Origin: Candidatus Gastranaerophilales bacterium
GTDB lineage: Bacteria; Cyanobacteriota; Vampirovibrionia; Gastranaerophilales; Gastranaerophilaceae
Assembly: GCA_944326525.1 (NCBI GenBank)
Contig: CALVEG010000011.1
Coordinates: 1-57,105, forward strand
Direction of reading: 5' to 3'
DNA: 57,105 bases
The position numbers were made by a program, and so were the translations under genes. Below are positions 27,402 to 35,709 of this stretch, piece after piece. Under the pieces are notes generated by a model, which was not told the origin of the DNA, ran no database searches, and saw only the letters and a list, made by a program, of their open reading frames with translations. The first letter of the stretch is position 1. Every line of letters starts with the position of its first letter.

Positions 27402-28574
27402 TTAAAGAGCACGAATAATAGATTTAATATTTTCGTCGGTAATCTTCAACAACGCAACCTGACGTGAAGTATCATCCAATTGATTGTGAGCTTTCAGAAT
27501 CTCAGCAGTTTTAACTATAATTGTTTGGTTGTTACATTTTAAAAGTTCTCTAACCGCGTACATATCCTGCGCAAAATCAAGTGCCGTAAATACAAATGGA
27601 CTATTCTCATTAAGTTCCTGATTTACAAAGCTAAGAAGTTCTTTTTTATTTATATGGCTCAAAAGTTTGTTAATATCCAAAATTTCTTTTTTGGTATCTT
27701 TATCTTCATCGTAAAGATATTCATCATTTTCAGTCAGAGTATCAAATTTTTCGTTTGCATTCAAAAGCACAACCGCAGTTTTGCTATCGTCTGCATGCAC
27801 CATTAGACGCTCAAAAATCTCGTACATCTCGTAATCAAACACGGAAGAAAGCGGAATAATTTCGCCAAAACCGTTAATAATATTATTTAAAATCAAAAGC
27901 CCGTTTTCAAGATCATTTTCAATTATTGTAAAAATATCTGTCAAATAAGGAATTTCAGCAGCAATATTTTCAGACATAGTAGATGTTTTCATCGCCTCAA
28001 TAATCGGATATAGTGCATCTTGATTTCCATAAGCCGTCAAAAACTTTACTGCCTTAATCTGTTCAAATTCATCTTCAGATTTAAGATTAAAAATAGCGTT
28101 ATTATAAGATTCTTCCTCTTTCATTGCCCCAAGCGCCGCAGCACAGTTGGCATTCAAAAAATCATCATCCGTTTTGGCGTTTTCTCTTAAAAGATCTATT
28201 GACAAAGGATCTTGGATATAAGTAAAAAACTTGGCACAGTAAGTTTTTTCAGAATTTGTACCACTTTCAAAAATATCAAGCATTTTGTCTGTCAAATCTT
28301 CATCAGCAAATTTGACAAGCGTTGAGATAATCACATCCTCATAAGACGGTGAATAATATTTTAAAAACGACAAAAGATTCTTGTAATTATTTTCATTAAG
28401 AACATTTGCAATTCTGTCAGCGACATTTTGTTTAACAAAATCGAACAAAAAATCGTCCTTTTCAACAAGAGCCTTAAACATTTCCTCATCAGCTTGATTA
28501 ACCAAATGAGCAGCAGCGGCTTCATATTCCTGTTTATTTTTGCCCGTAAGTTGTTTAATTAAATCGTCGACCAT
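27402..28574 (-). CDS. HEAT-repeat-like alpha-helical protein
   Basis: 390 residues from ATG 28574; the longer open frame (to 28676) lacks a start signal. All-helical acidic protein with repeated helix pairs typical of HEAT/armadillo folds (LANCAAALGAMKEEESYNNAI, QIKAVKFLTAYGNQDALYPI). Probably a protein-binding scaffold; no catalytic motif. TGTTATATT ends 7 nt before ATG with no Shine-Dalgarno sequence, so it is another candidate leaderless gene. Confidence 0.7.
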   Translation of the reverse strand: MVDDLIKQLTGKNKQEYEAAAAHLVNQADEEMFKALVEKDDFLFDFVKQNVADRIANVLNENNYKNLLSFLKYYSPSYEDVIISTLVKFADEDLTDKMLDIFESGTNSEKTYCAKFFTYIQDPLSIDLLRENAKTDDDFLNANCAAALGAMKEEESYNNAIFNLKSEDEFEQIKAVKFLTAYGNQDALYPIIEAMKTSTMSENIAAEIPYLTDIFTIIENDLENGLLILNNIINGFGEIIPLSSVFDYEMYEIFERLMVHADDSKTAVVLLNANEKFDTLTENDEYLYDEDKDTKKEILDINKLLSHINKKELLSFVNQELNENSPFVFTALDFAQDMYAVRELLKCNNQTIIVKTAEILKAHNQLDDTSRQVALLKITDENIKSIIRAL

Positions 28575-28590
28575 GGAATATAATATAACA
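28575..28590 (-). promoter_or_regulatory. Extended -10 close to the HEAT-protein start codon
   Basis: Minus-strand TGT-TATATT followed by 7 nt and ATG; no ribosome-binding site. Predicts a leaderless mRNA. Confidence 0.5.
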
Positions 28591-28714
28591 CAGAAAAAAC
28601 ATTTTATCAATTTGACAGTTATCCAATGCCACGTGTTTTGTTTTTTGCATAAAAGCAAACAATATTTAATAAACATACTCGAATCAGAACACTTTTGTAG
28701 AAAAAGTATTAGAA

Positions 28715-29325
28715 AAGTGCGTCGTTAAATGCACCATAAGTAAATTAATTAAGTCTTTGGTGAGTCTTGCGCAGACAGCGAAAAAGTAATCTATTTTAAA
28801 AAGTCCTCCGGACGGGGGCACTTTTTATGAAAAAAGTGCCTCAAAACCATCGACACGCTTCGTTCGCTAATAATAAGCAATGCTCAAAATTGAAGCCGTC
28901 AAACTCGCTATGCTCAAACAAAGACGGCTTTGTCATTCTTTCGCTTGCAATTATTGCTCACTCAGCTATCGTCGCATTTTTTATTTTTTGAATTGGTTTG
29001 TTTTTTATTGAAAGGTGCATCAAAATAACGCACCCTACTTTTTGTTGCATTGAATGACCACACTGCCTTTTTAAAATTATTAGAAAAAAATAATTTAAAA
29101 CTAATCGCCCTTCACGGAGTGAGCAATCATCGTTTTGTTTCACAGCTTCAAAAGCAAGCTTTGTTTGAGCGAAGCGAGTTTGCTTGCTTTAGGTGAAACA
29201 ATTACAAATGATTAGCGAACGAAGTTCAGGGCGTGGTTTGCGTCGCTTTTCCACAAAAGCGACCGACCTTCTAGCGTAAGACCTGCCGGAGGCTATAAAT
29301 TTAATGCGTCAAAATAACGCACCAA
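28715..29325. repeat. Islet of nested inverted repeats (MITE-like or structured RNA)
   Basis: Gene-free and built from hairpins. Edge motif G(G)TGCGT-N-(A)CGCACC occurs at 28717-28734, 29014-29035 and 29304-29323. Left module (~28800-28872): CCTCCGG, hairpin GGCACTTTTT/AAAAAGTGCC, AAACCA, then CTTCGTTCGCTAAT. Right module (~29212-29295) has the same order reversed and complemented, with hairpin GTCGCTTTT/AAAAGCGAC. Between them are a hairpin AAGCCGTC/GACGGCTT (28893-28930) and a long nested palindrome (29106-29233). Loops of the two inner hairpins are near-perfect reverse complements (TTTGTTTGAGC..GCGAGTTT). No transposase. Coding potential looks absent. Confidence 0.7.
29106..29233. repeat. 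Long nested palindrome inside the repeat islet
   Basis: Four stems nest around one centre: CGCCC/GGGCG, AATCAT/ATGATT, TGTTTCAC/GTGAAACA (29136-29143 with 29193-29200) and AAAGCAAGC/GCTTGCTTT (29151-29159 with 29182-29190), with the loop containing GAGCGAAGCGAG. It could fold as DNA cruciform or as RNA. Confidence 0.7.
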
Positions 29326-29327
29326 AA

Positions 29328-29549
29328 TTATAAATGAAAATCAACTAAATCTTTAACTTCAACACCAAGAGCTTCCGCAATCTTATATAATGTAAGGAAT
29401 TTCATGTTAGTTAAACCATTTTCAATCATGCTTATAGAGCGCATATTTATACCCGCACTCTCTGCAAGTTGTTCTTGTGAAAGATTTTTCTTTTTTCTCT
29501 CATAAATAATTTTTGAGGCAATTTTTAATAGTATCTCTTTTTCAATCAT
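29328..29549 (-). CDS. XRE-family HTH transcriptional regulator
   Basis: 73 residues, a single helix-turn-helix domain (IIYERKKKNLSQEQLAESAGI, SISMIENGLTNMKFLTLYKIA, EALGVEV). Its own start codon lies inside a perfect palindrome (29544-29560), so it probably represses itself. TATAAT lies 11 nt before ATG and there is no Shine-Dalgarno, giving a very short leader. Divergent from the 29653 gene across ~100 bp packed with three operators. Size and layout resemble phage or toxin-antitoxin regulators. Confidence 0.88.
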   Translation of the reverse strand: MIEKEILLKIASKIIYERKKKNLSQEQLAESAGINMRSISMIENGLTNMKFLTLYKIAEALGVEVKDLVDFHL

Positions 29550-29627
29550 AATCTATGATTATTATACTTGCTTGACAAAATATTTCTATGATTTATAATC
29601 ATAATATATGATGTTTAAATCATATAT
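29544..29627. promoter_or_regulatory. Three palindromic operators over divergent promoters
   Basis: O1 29544-29560: AATCATA-ATC-TATGATT, covering the regulator's start codon. O2 29587-29603: TATGATT-TAT-AATCATA. O3 29604-29627: ATATATGAT-GTTTAA-ATCATATAT. O2 overlaps the -10 (TATAAT 29594-29599) of a promoter whose -35 is TTGACA at 29572-29577 (16-bp spacer), reading towards 29653. O3 would cover the transcription start. The regulator at 29328-29549 is the obvious ligand. Confidence 0.75.
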
Positions 29628-29652
29628 TATAAAAGAAATTCGTGTTTAATTA

Positions 29653-30000
29653 ATGGAAATTTTTATGGAAGAAAACGTAACAAAAACAAGCTTTGAAATT
29701 TTGAAACAACAAAAGGAAATGATATTTCAAACAGATTATCTTAAATCAAAACCTTTCAAAAGTTTAATTAATGAAGTCCTTGAAACTTTTATACCCAAAT
29801 ACATAAAAATAAACCTTTTATTTGAACTAACCTCTCAAATAGCGGACAAAATAAGGACTACGCCTGAAATTTACAACAATTACACCAAAGATGACAAAAC
29901 AAATCTAAAATTTTTCCAAAAAAGAATAAAACACATTCTTCACCACATAAACAAAGCAAACGACAATTTGCTAAAAGTATGCGAATTTATAAATAAATAG
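29653..30000 (+). CDS. Small helical protein controlled by adjacent HTH regulator
   Basis: 115 residues, no known family. Charged and helical, without export signal or membrane segment. Start is ATG 29653 or ATG 29665 (the latter has GGA 7 nt upstream). It is the only gene downstream of the TTGACA/TATAAT promoter with the three operators. The pair (HTH plus small helical protein) could be a regulatory switch or a toxin-antitoxin-like pair, but no toxin motif is visible. Confidence 0.55.
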   Translation: MEIFMEENVTKTSFEILKQQKEMIFQTDYLKSKPFKSLINEVLETFIPKYIKINLLFELTSQIADKIRTTPEIYNNYTKDDKTNLKFFQKRIKHILHHINKANDNLLKVCEFINK

Positions 30001-30028
30001 CAAAATATTTTTATTATTAAAACCTAAA

Positions 30029-30622
30029 TTAATCCAAATAGAAAACAGTAATAACTTTATGACCTTCTTCAGCGTATTGAACTGCATTATGAAGTGTTTT
30101 ACTAGTATGAGAGAGGAAGCATATCAACTGATTGCAATCGTCGATAATCTCTCTATTGCAGACTCTTGAAGCATCAGCCAAAGTCATCATAGCGCGGTCA
30201 GCGTGTTCAATAATATTTGGAACTCCGATAAGCTGATCTTGCACGTCACTAGGCTGTTGTCCGATAGTTTGCGGAAGAATAACCTTTAATTTATCAGGAT
30301 TAGCTTTCATAGCCCCTCTAATAGCAGCAGCATTAGTACCAGAAGAACCTCCGGAAGTAATAATCGTATTACCCTGACGAACAAGAGCTGTTGCAAGGGT
30401 TTCGATCATTTGCTGATGAGTAATCGGAAGGTTACGGCTGCCGATAATAGCAATTTTTTTAGCAGATTGTCTTATTGTCGCAAGCTCCTGTGCTAATTCA
30501 TCAACGGTATTAGGAGAATCAACTTTTACAGTATCCATATCATCAATCGGAACCATAATTGAGGGTTGTTCATCGTTACCTTTATCGCCTGCGTCCAATA
30601 AAATTTCTTCTACATCTGCCAT
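30029..30622 (-). CDS. DprA/LOG-type Rossmann-fold protein
   Basis: 197 residues. After an acidic N-terminus (~55 residues) comes a DprA/SMF-like Rossmann core: KKIAIIGSRNLPITHQQ, NTIITSGGSSGTNAAAIRGA, VILPQTIG. DprA loads RecA onto single-stranded DNA in transformation; LOG relatives bind nucleotides. The C-terminal winged helix of DprA is absent, so a nucleotide-binding stand-alone domain is as likely. AGGTAGG precedes ATG. Divergent from pcrA. Confidence 0.65.
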   Translation of the reverse strand: MADVEEILLDAGDKGNDEQPSIMVPIDDMDTVKVDSPNTVDELAQELATIRQSAKKIAIIGSRNLPITHQQMIETLATALVRQGNTIITSGGSSGTNAAAIRGAMKANPDKLKVILPQTIGQQPSDVQDQLIGVPNIIEHADRAMMTLADASRVCNREIIDDCNQLICFLSHTSKTLHNAVQYAEEGHKVITVFYLD

Positions 30623-30719
30623 TTGTTCCTACCTTCTGTATAAAATCACAATTGCATTATATATTTTTTTCAAGTATGCTGATTATAACACAAAAATTTA
30701 ATTTTGGGAATAGGGGAGT

Positions 30720-33278
30720 ATGGAAAATCTACTTGAGAATCTTAACAAGGAGCAGAAAGAGGCTGTTCAAACGGTTAAAGGCCCACTTTTGATATTGGCA
30801 GGAGCCGGCAGCGGCAAGACAAAGGTTTTAACAACAAGGATTGCGTATCTGGTTCGCCAAGGTGTGCGTCCTAAGGACATTTTAGCCGTAACATTTACCA
30901 ACAAAGCCGCAAAAGAAATGAAAGAACGACTCGGGAATATTTTAGGCGAAAACACCGTAAAATATATGTGGGTTGGAACATTTCACGGGATTTGCGGAAG
31001 AATTTTGAGGGAAAACATAGACAATTACAATTTCCAATCTGGCAAAAGATTAGATAAAAACTTCTCTATTTATGACGAAACCGACAGTACGGCAGTAATT
31101 AAGCAGGCGATAAAAAAGCTTAATCTTGACGATAAAGTTTATGCGCCAAAACTTGTAAAAACAGTCATCTCAAACGCAAAGAACAAAATGCAAGATGCTT
31201 ACACTTATGCAACCTTTGCAAGAGATTTCAAATCACAAAAAATCGCATCAATTTATGAAGAATATGAAAATACCTTAAACAACAATAATGCAATAGATTT
31301 TGACGATATGCTTATGCTTACGGTAAAACTACTTGAACAAAACGCTCAGGTAAGAGAATATTACTTTAACAGATTTAAGCATATTCTTGTAGACGAGTAT
31401 CAGGATACAAACCTTGCGCAGTATAGATTAGTCAAAATGCTTTATACAAACAACCAAGCAGAAGTTCCGGAAGAACGCTCTTTATGCGTTGTAGGAGATG
31501 TTGACCAGTCTATTTACAGCTGGCGAGGAGCGGATTACACGATTATTTTGAATTTCCAAAAAGACTTCAAAAACACAAAAGTAATCAAGCTTGAACAAAA
31601 CTACCGTTCGACCGCAAATATTCTGAACGTAGCCAACGCAATAATTGAGAATAATACGGAACGTGTAGATAAAGTTCTGTATTCAAATAAAGGTGAAGGC
31701 GAAAAGATAGACTATTACGAAGCTCAAGACGAAGCAGACGAGGCAAACTTTATTGTAAGCAGAATTAAACAAGATGCAGGCGGGGATTACAACCGTTTTG
31801 CGATTTTATATAGGACTAACTCCCAATCCCGTGCCTTAGAAGAAGCCTGCATGGCAGCAGCAGTTCCTTACAGAATTTATGGCGGTTTAAAATTCTACGA
31901 TAGAAAAGAAATCAAAGATATTATTGCTTACTTAAAACTTATCTATAACACAGACGATAGCCAAAGTTTCAGAAGAATAGTGAACGTCCCAAAACGTGCA
32001 ATTGGCGAAACAACAGTAAAAAATCTTCAGGATTATGCCGATAAATTTGATATTTCACTATTTGAAGCAGGTGAAAGAATTGACGAAAATGAAGAAATTC
32101 CAACCCGCACCCGCACGAAATTAAAAGAATTTGCAGAATTAATTAAAAAATTCAAAGAAGTTCAAAAAGACTATACTTTGCAGGAATTTGTAACACTTGT
32201 AATTGAAAAAACAGGGTATCTTGCAGAACTTCAAGCCCAAAACACTCCCGAAAGCGAAGCTGATATTGAGAACTTGCAGGAATTAGTAAATGTTGCGGGA
32301 GAATTTGTACCGGAAGACAGCGAAAATATTTTAGGAGAATTTTTGCAGCAGGTAGCTCTTGTTTCAGATACGGATAACCTTGATAACATTTCAAATAACG
32401 TAACTTTGATGACATTACACTCAGCAAAAGGCTTGGAATTTCCGATAGTATTTCTTGCAGGATGTGATGAAGGGGTTTTCCCGCATCAAAGAACCTTTAA
32501 TATTCCGTCTGAAATGGAAGAAGAAAGACGACTTATGTACGTGGGTGTCACACGAGCAGAAGAAAAACTTTACCTGACATCTGCAAAACGCCGCCAAATG
32601 TGGGGTGAATATAAATACTACAACCCTTCAAGATTTATAGAAGAAATTCCGCGCCAATTACTTGAAACAACATCTTTTGAAGGCTCCTCAAGCGGTTCAT
32701 CAACTTTCCAGAATGCAGTTTCAAAAGCAAAAACAGGAAAATCAGATTTCAATTATTCAGCTGCTCAATCAGACAGCTACGGTTACGTAAAACCATCCAG
32801 CGGATTTGGTAAAGGTTTTGTCGCTCCGACAAAAGGGCTTGCCTCTGGCGGCAGAACTCACAACAATAATCAACAAAATTCAAATTATTCGCAAAAACAA
32901 TCTTACGGTTCATATAGCCAGCCTCAAAGAACTCCATCACGCACGATTCTTGTAAAAAATAAAGTTAACAAAGAGCGTGATGAAGAAAAAGTAAAAGAGT
33001 TTTTCAAAGATAATGCAATAAAAAGAATGCTTGAAGAACGTAACAAACAAATTGCGGAACAACAACAAAAAGAACAGGAAAAAATAGAAAAAGAACAAAA
33101 TACCCCTGTTGTAGAATACGTATTTAGCGAAGGCGAAAGAGTATTTCACGACAAACTTGGAATCGGACATATAAAAGAAGTTATACACGTTGGCGACAGC
33201 ATGATGTATACCATAGATTTCGGCAAACAAGGCGTCAAAGCTATGGATGCAGCTTACGCTAAATTAAAGAAATTTTAA
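30720..33278 (+). CDS. pcrA: UvrD/PcrA-type ATP-dependent DNA helicase
   Basis: 852 residues, superfamily 1A helicase, 3'-to-5'. Motifs in order: Walker A AGAGSGKTKVLTTR (~30), TFTNKAAKEMKER (Ia), DEYQDTN (II), GDVDQSIYSWRGA (III), EQNYRST (IV), MTLHSAKGLEFPIVFLAG (V) and VGVTRAEEKLYLT (VI). C-terminal ~150 residues: low-complexity Ser/Gln linker, coiled coil and a Tudor-like end (RVFHDKLGIGHI) as in PcrA. Acts in repair and replication-fork clearance. GGGGAG lies directly before ATG. Ends at a strong terminator. Confidence 0.93.
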   Translation: MENLLENLNKEQKEAVQTVKGPLLILAGAGSGKTKVLTTRIAYLVRQGVRPKDILAVTFTNKAAKEMKERLGNILGENTVKYMWVGTFHGICGRILRENIDNYNFQSGKRLDKNFSIYDETDSTAVIKQAIKKLNLDDKVYAPKLVKTVISNAKNKMQDAYTYATFARDFKSQKIASIYEEYENTLNNNNAIDFDDMLMLTVKLLEQNAQVREYYFNRFKHILVDEYQDTNLAQYRLVKMLYTNNQAEVPEERSLCVVGDVDQSIYSWRGADYTIILNFQKDFKNTKVIKLEQNYRSTANILNVANAIIENNTERVDKVLYSNKGEGEKIDYYEAQDEADEANFIVSRIKQDAGGDYNRFAILYRTNSQSRALEEACMAAAVPYRIYGGLKFYDRKEIKDIIAYLKLIYNTDDSQSFRRIVNVPKRAIGETTVKNLQDYADKFDISLFEAGERIDENEEIPTRTRTKLKEFAELIKKFKEVQKDYTLQEFVTLVIEKTGYLAELQAQNTPESEADIENLQELVNVAGEFVPEDSENILGEFLQQVALVSDTDNLDNISNNVTLMTLHSAKGLEFPIVFLAGCDEGVFPHQRTFNIPSEMEEERRLMYVGVTRAEEKLYLTSAKRRQMWGEYKYYNPSRFIEEIPRQLLETTSFEGSSSGSSTFQNAVSKAKTGKSDFNYSAAQSDSYGYVKPSSGFGKGFVAPTKGLASGGRTHNNNQQNSNYSQKQSYGSYSQPQRTPSRTILVKNKVNKERDEEKVKEFFKDNAIKRMLEERNKQIAEQQQKEQEKIEKEQNTPVVEYVFSEGERVFHDKLGIGHIKEVIHVGDSMMYTIDFGKQGVKAMDAAYAKLKKF

Positions 33279-33300
33279 AAATAAAAACAATTTATTTTAG

Positions 33301-33330
33301 AAAAACAGCCTAAAAAAAGGCTGTTTTTTT
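33301..33330 (+). terminator. Rho-independent terminator after pcrA
   Basis: AAAAACAGCCT pairs with AGGCTGTTTTT, followed by more T. Confidence 0.9.
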
Positions 33331-33458
33331 ATGTTTAATTTGATATCTGCTTTTAAACAAAAAGAAATTACCTTCCCGAATCACCGCAAACGGTAATGTT
33401 AGTTGCAGAAAGTAAAGTACATAATCAGGTATAAGTTTGTTTTTTAAAGAAACTTTTC

Positions 33459-33496
33459 GGGATTTTTCAAAGAAAAATCTCATAAACACAAGGAGG
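33459..33496 (+). promoter_or_regulatory. 5'-UTR hairpin and strong ribosome site of the SLH gene
   Basis: GATTTTTC (33461-33468) pairs with GAAAAATC (33472-33479) across a 3-nt loop, 10 nt before AAGGAGG (33490-33496). A hairpin just upstream of a perfect Shine-Dalgarno sequence is common in stable, highly translated envelope-protein messages. The leader is at least 100 nt long because no nearer promoter is evident. Confidence 0.5.
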
Positions 33497-33501
33497 TAAA
33501 A

Positions 33502-35547
33502 ATGACTATTAAAAAACTTACTGTGGCAGCTGCAATTGCCGTTGGAATAGCAACGTGTTCCTTGAATCAAGCAATGGCGGCTTGCCCATGCGAACAGCCA
33601 ATGCCAACAGTAACAGGCCCGGCTTGTCCGTGTGAAGAAGCTCTACCTGTTGTAACAGGTCCCGCTTGTCCATGTGAAGCACCAAAAACATGTCCGAAAT
33701 GCAAAAAAGCGCTTCCAGACTGCGAATGCCAAAAACAAGATCCATGTGCCGATCCATGTGATCCTTGCGAAAAGAAGAAATCAGATTGCGACTGCCCTGA
33801 TGAAATCAGTTGTGATGAACCGGCAGAACCTGCTTGCGCAGTTTGTCCCGGAACAGGGAAACCTGACAGAAAAGATATGAAACAGGTTTACGGTTATCCG
33901 AATGCAATTTACGGTACTAACAACTACGTAGGTCAACCTGCTAATTCAATCTTCTCAACAGACACCCCGCTTGCCGGAACCCCAAGAACACTTTCATCAA
34001 ACGTTAGCGGTGTAACAGTTGCAACAGATGGACAAATTACAGGTGCAGCTTCACAACTTCCGTGCCTAAATGAAGATCCGACAAGACACAACGGAATTCC
34101 GATTGACAGAAATGAACAACTTATGGACGGAAATAATTGCCCGATTGATATTCAAACAGAAAACTCAATTGAAGCAATAAGAAAAAGTTTTGTTCCTTAC
34201 GAAATTAAAGGTGAAGGAATAACAGGTGCAGCCGCTCCGGCTTCAAATACTTGCATGTTTCCTGATGTTCCAAACAACTACTGGGCATCATGTGACATCG
34301 ACAAATTAGCTATCAACGATGTTGTAGTCGGTTACCCTGACGGTTTATTCAAACCTAACAGAAACATTTCACGTGCAGAATTTGCAACAATGCTTGTTAA
34401 AGGTTTTAACCTTGACAGCTGCGGATTATCTCACGAAAAATTATTCTCAGATGTTCCGACAAACAACTGGGCTAATGCTGCTATCGCTAAAGCCGTTAAT
34501 GAAAAATTACTTGCAGGTTACCCGAACGGAAAATTTGAACCTAACCACCCTGTAACAAGAGCTGAAGCTTTAACTTCAATTTCAAAAGGTATGACTTGCG
34601 ATATGGATCAGTGCAAAGCTGACGAAATCTTAAGCCAATACGCAGACGGTGCAAGCGTTCCGAATTGGGCAAGAATTCCTATCGCTAAATCACTTCAAAA
34701 CGGTGCTTTAAAAGATATGCCTAACCCGAATATGATTATGCCGAACAAAGACGCAACCCGCGCCGAAATAGCTTCTATGATGCAAACAGTTCGTGTTGCA
34801 TTAGGCTACGATACAAACCCGAAAACCGCAAACAGTGTTTGTCCTGCTTGCCCTGTAAACAAAAACGCTTTTGTTGAACAGGAAGAAATAGTTAAAATCC
34901 CGACTTTAAAAATCAAAATGAGAGATCAATTAACCGCAAAATCTTCTCACGTAGGTCAATACTTCAGAGCTAACACTCTTGAAGATATTACAATCAACGG
35001 TGTAACCTATCCTTGCGGATCAACAGTTACAGGTCAGGTTGTAGAAGTTATAAGACCATCAGGATGCGATAAAGGTGCTCTTAAACTTGCATTCACATCA
35101 ATTAAAAACGGTGATTGCAAAACAAACTTGCCAAAACAAATCTTGAAAGCACAAGTTAACAAATCAAAACAGGTTAACCCTGTAGCAAGATTAGTTGAAA
35201 TGCCATTTACTCTTGCCGGCTCACTTGTTGGTATAACGGGCCGTACAGTCGGTGGTGTTGTAACAAACCTTGGTAACGCTGTTGAAAACGTTTCTAATGA
35301 CGCAGGTTACATGTTAGGACACGCATTCCAAGGCCAATTCGGTGCTGCTGCACGTAACTTAGGTGATGGTCTTTGGGAAACAGTTAAAGCTCCGATTGAC
35401 ATTACAAGAACTGCTTTATCAGGAACTATGGGCTTGTTCCAAACTACAGGCGACGAATTTGCTTACCTTGTTGACCCTCGCGGATATAAAATATCTGCCG
35501 TTAACCCGAGAGAACACGTTACTATCGCTTTTGGTTGCAGTGAATAA
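33502..35547 (+). CDS. SLH-domain envelope protein with cysteine-rich N-terminus
   Basis: 681 residues. Signal peptide 1-27 (ending AMA). Residues ~28-115 are cysteine-rich with a repeated TGPACPCE unit and CPKCKK / CDPCEKKK. Residues ~245-430 contain three S-layer homology repeats (FPDVPNNYWASCDIDKL, FSDVPTNNWANAAIAKA, VPNWARIPIAKS; each with G-Y-P-x-G and T/SRAE). The C-terminal ~230 residues start with a beta domain (LKIKMRDQLTAKSSHVGQYF) and end in a Gly/Ala-rich helical part. SLH domains bind peptidoglycan-linked polymers and anchor envelope proteins in Cyanobacteria. Strong Shine-Dalgarno, own terminator: probably abundant. Confidence 0.85.
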   Translation: MTIKKLTVAAAIAVGIATCSLNQAMAACPCEQPMPTVTGPACPCEEALPVVTGPACPCEAPKTCPKCKKALPDCECQKQDPCADPCDPCEKKKSDCDCPDEISCDEPAEPACAVCPGTGKPDRKDMKQVYGYPNAIYGTNNYVGQPANSIFSTDTPLAGTPRTLSSNVSGVTVATDGQITGAASQLPCLNEDPTRHNGIPIDRNEQLMDGNNCPIDIQTENSIEAIRKSFVPYEIKGEGITGAAAPASNTCMFPDVPNNYWASCDIDKLAINDVVVGYPDGLFKPNRNISRAEFATMLVKGFNLDSCGLSHEKLFSDVPTNNWANAAIAKAVNEKLLAGYPNGKFEPNHPVTRAEALTSISKGMTCDMDQCKADEILSQYADGASVPNWARIPIAKSLQNGALKDMPNPNMIMPNKDATRAEIASMMQTVRVALGYDTNPKTANSVCPACPVNKNAFVEQEEIVKIPTLKIKMRDQLTAKSSHVGQYFRANTLEDITINGVTYPCGSTVTGQVVEVIRPSGCDKGALKLAFTSIKNGDCKTNLPKQILKAQVNKSKQVNPVARLVEMPFTLAGSLVGITGRTVGGVVTNLGNAVENVSNDAGYMLGHAFQGQFGAAARNLGDGLWETVKAPIDITRTALSGTMGLFQTTGDEFAYLVDPRGYKISAVNPREHVTIAFGCSE

Positions 35548-35615
35548 TAAATATTTCATATTTAATTCTTTGCAATTCAAATCATAGCCAAACAGTAATT
35601 TTATTCGTTTGCCTG

Positions 35616-35652
35616 ACAAGAAACCGGTAAAATCTCCGGTTTCTTGTTTTAT
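35616..35652 (+). terminator. Rho-independent terminator after SLH gene
   Basis: ACAAGAAACCGG pairs with CCGGTTTCTTGT (12 bp) followed by TTTTATT. Confidence 0.92.
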
Positions 35653-35709
35653 TATTAATTTTTTTATGCTAATCTTAATACAAGAATTAAATAGCAAGGA
35701 GGAAAACAG

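Noticed and set aside
28958-29143. Open frame inside the repeat islet.
   Set aside because: It runs across hairpin arms and repeat copies, lacks a ribosome site and has no protein-like features.
28715-29325. CRISPR array.
   Set aside because: Repeats are few, inverted and unequal in spacing; no constant direct repeat with spacers and no cas genes.
30029-30622. Full DprA of a natural-competence system.
   Set aside because: Only the Rossmann core is present, the DprA winged helix is missing, and no other competence gene lies nearby.
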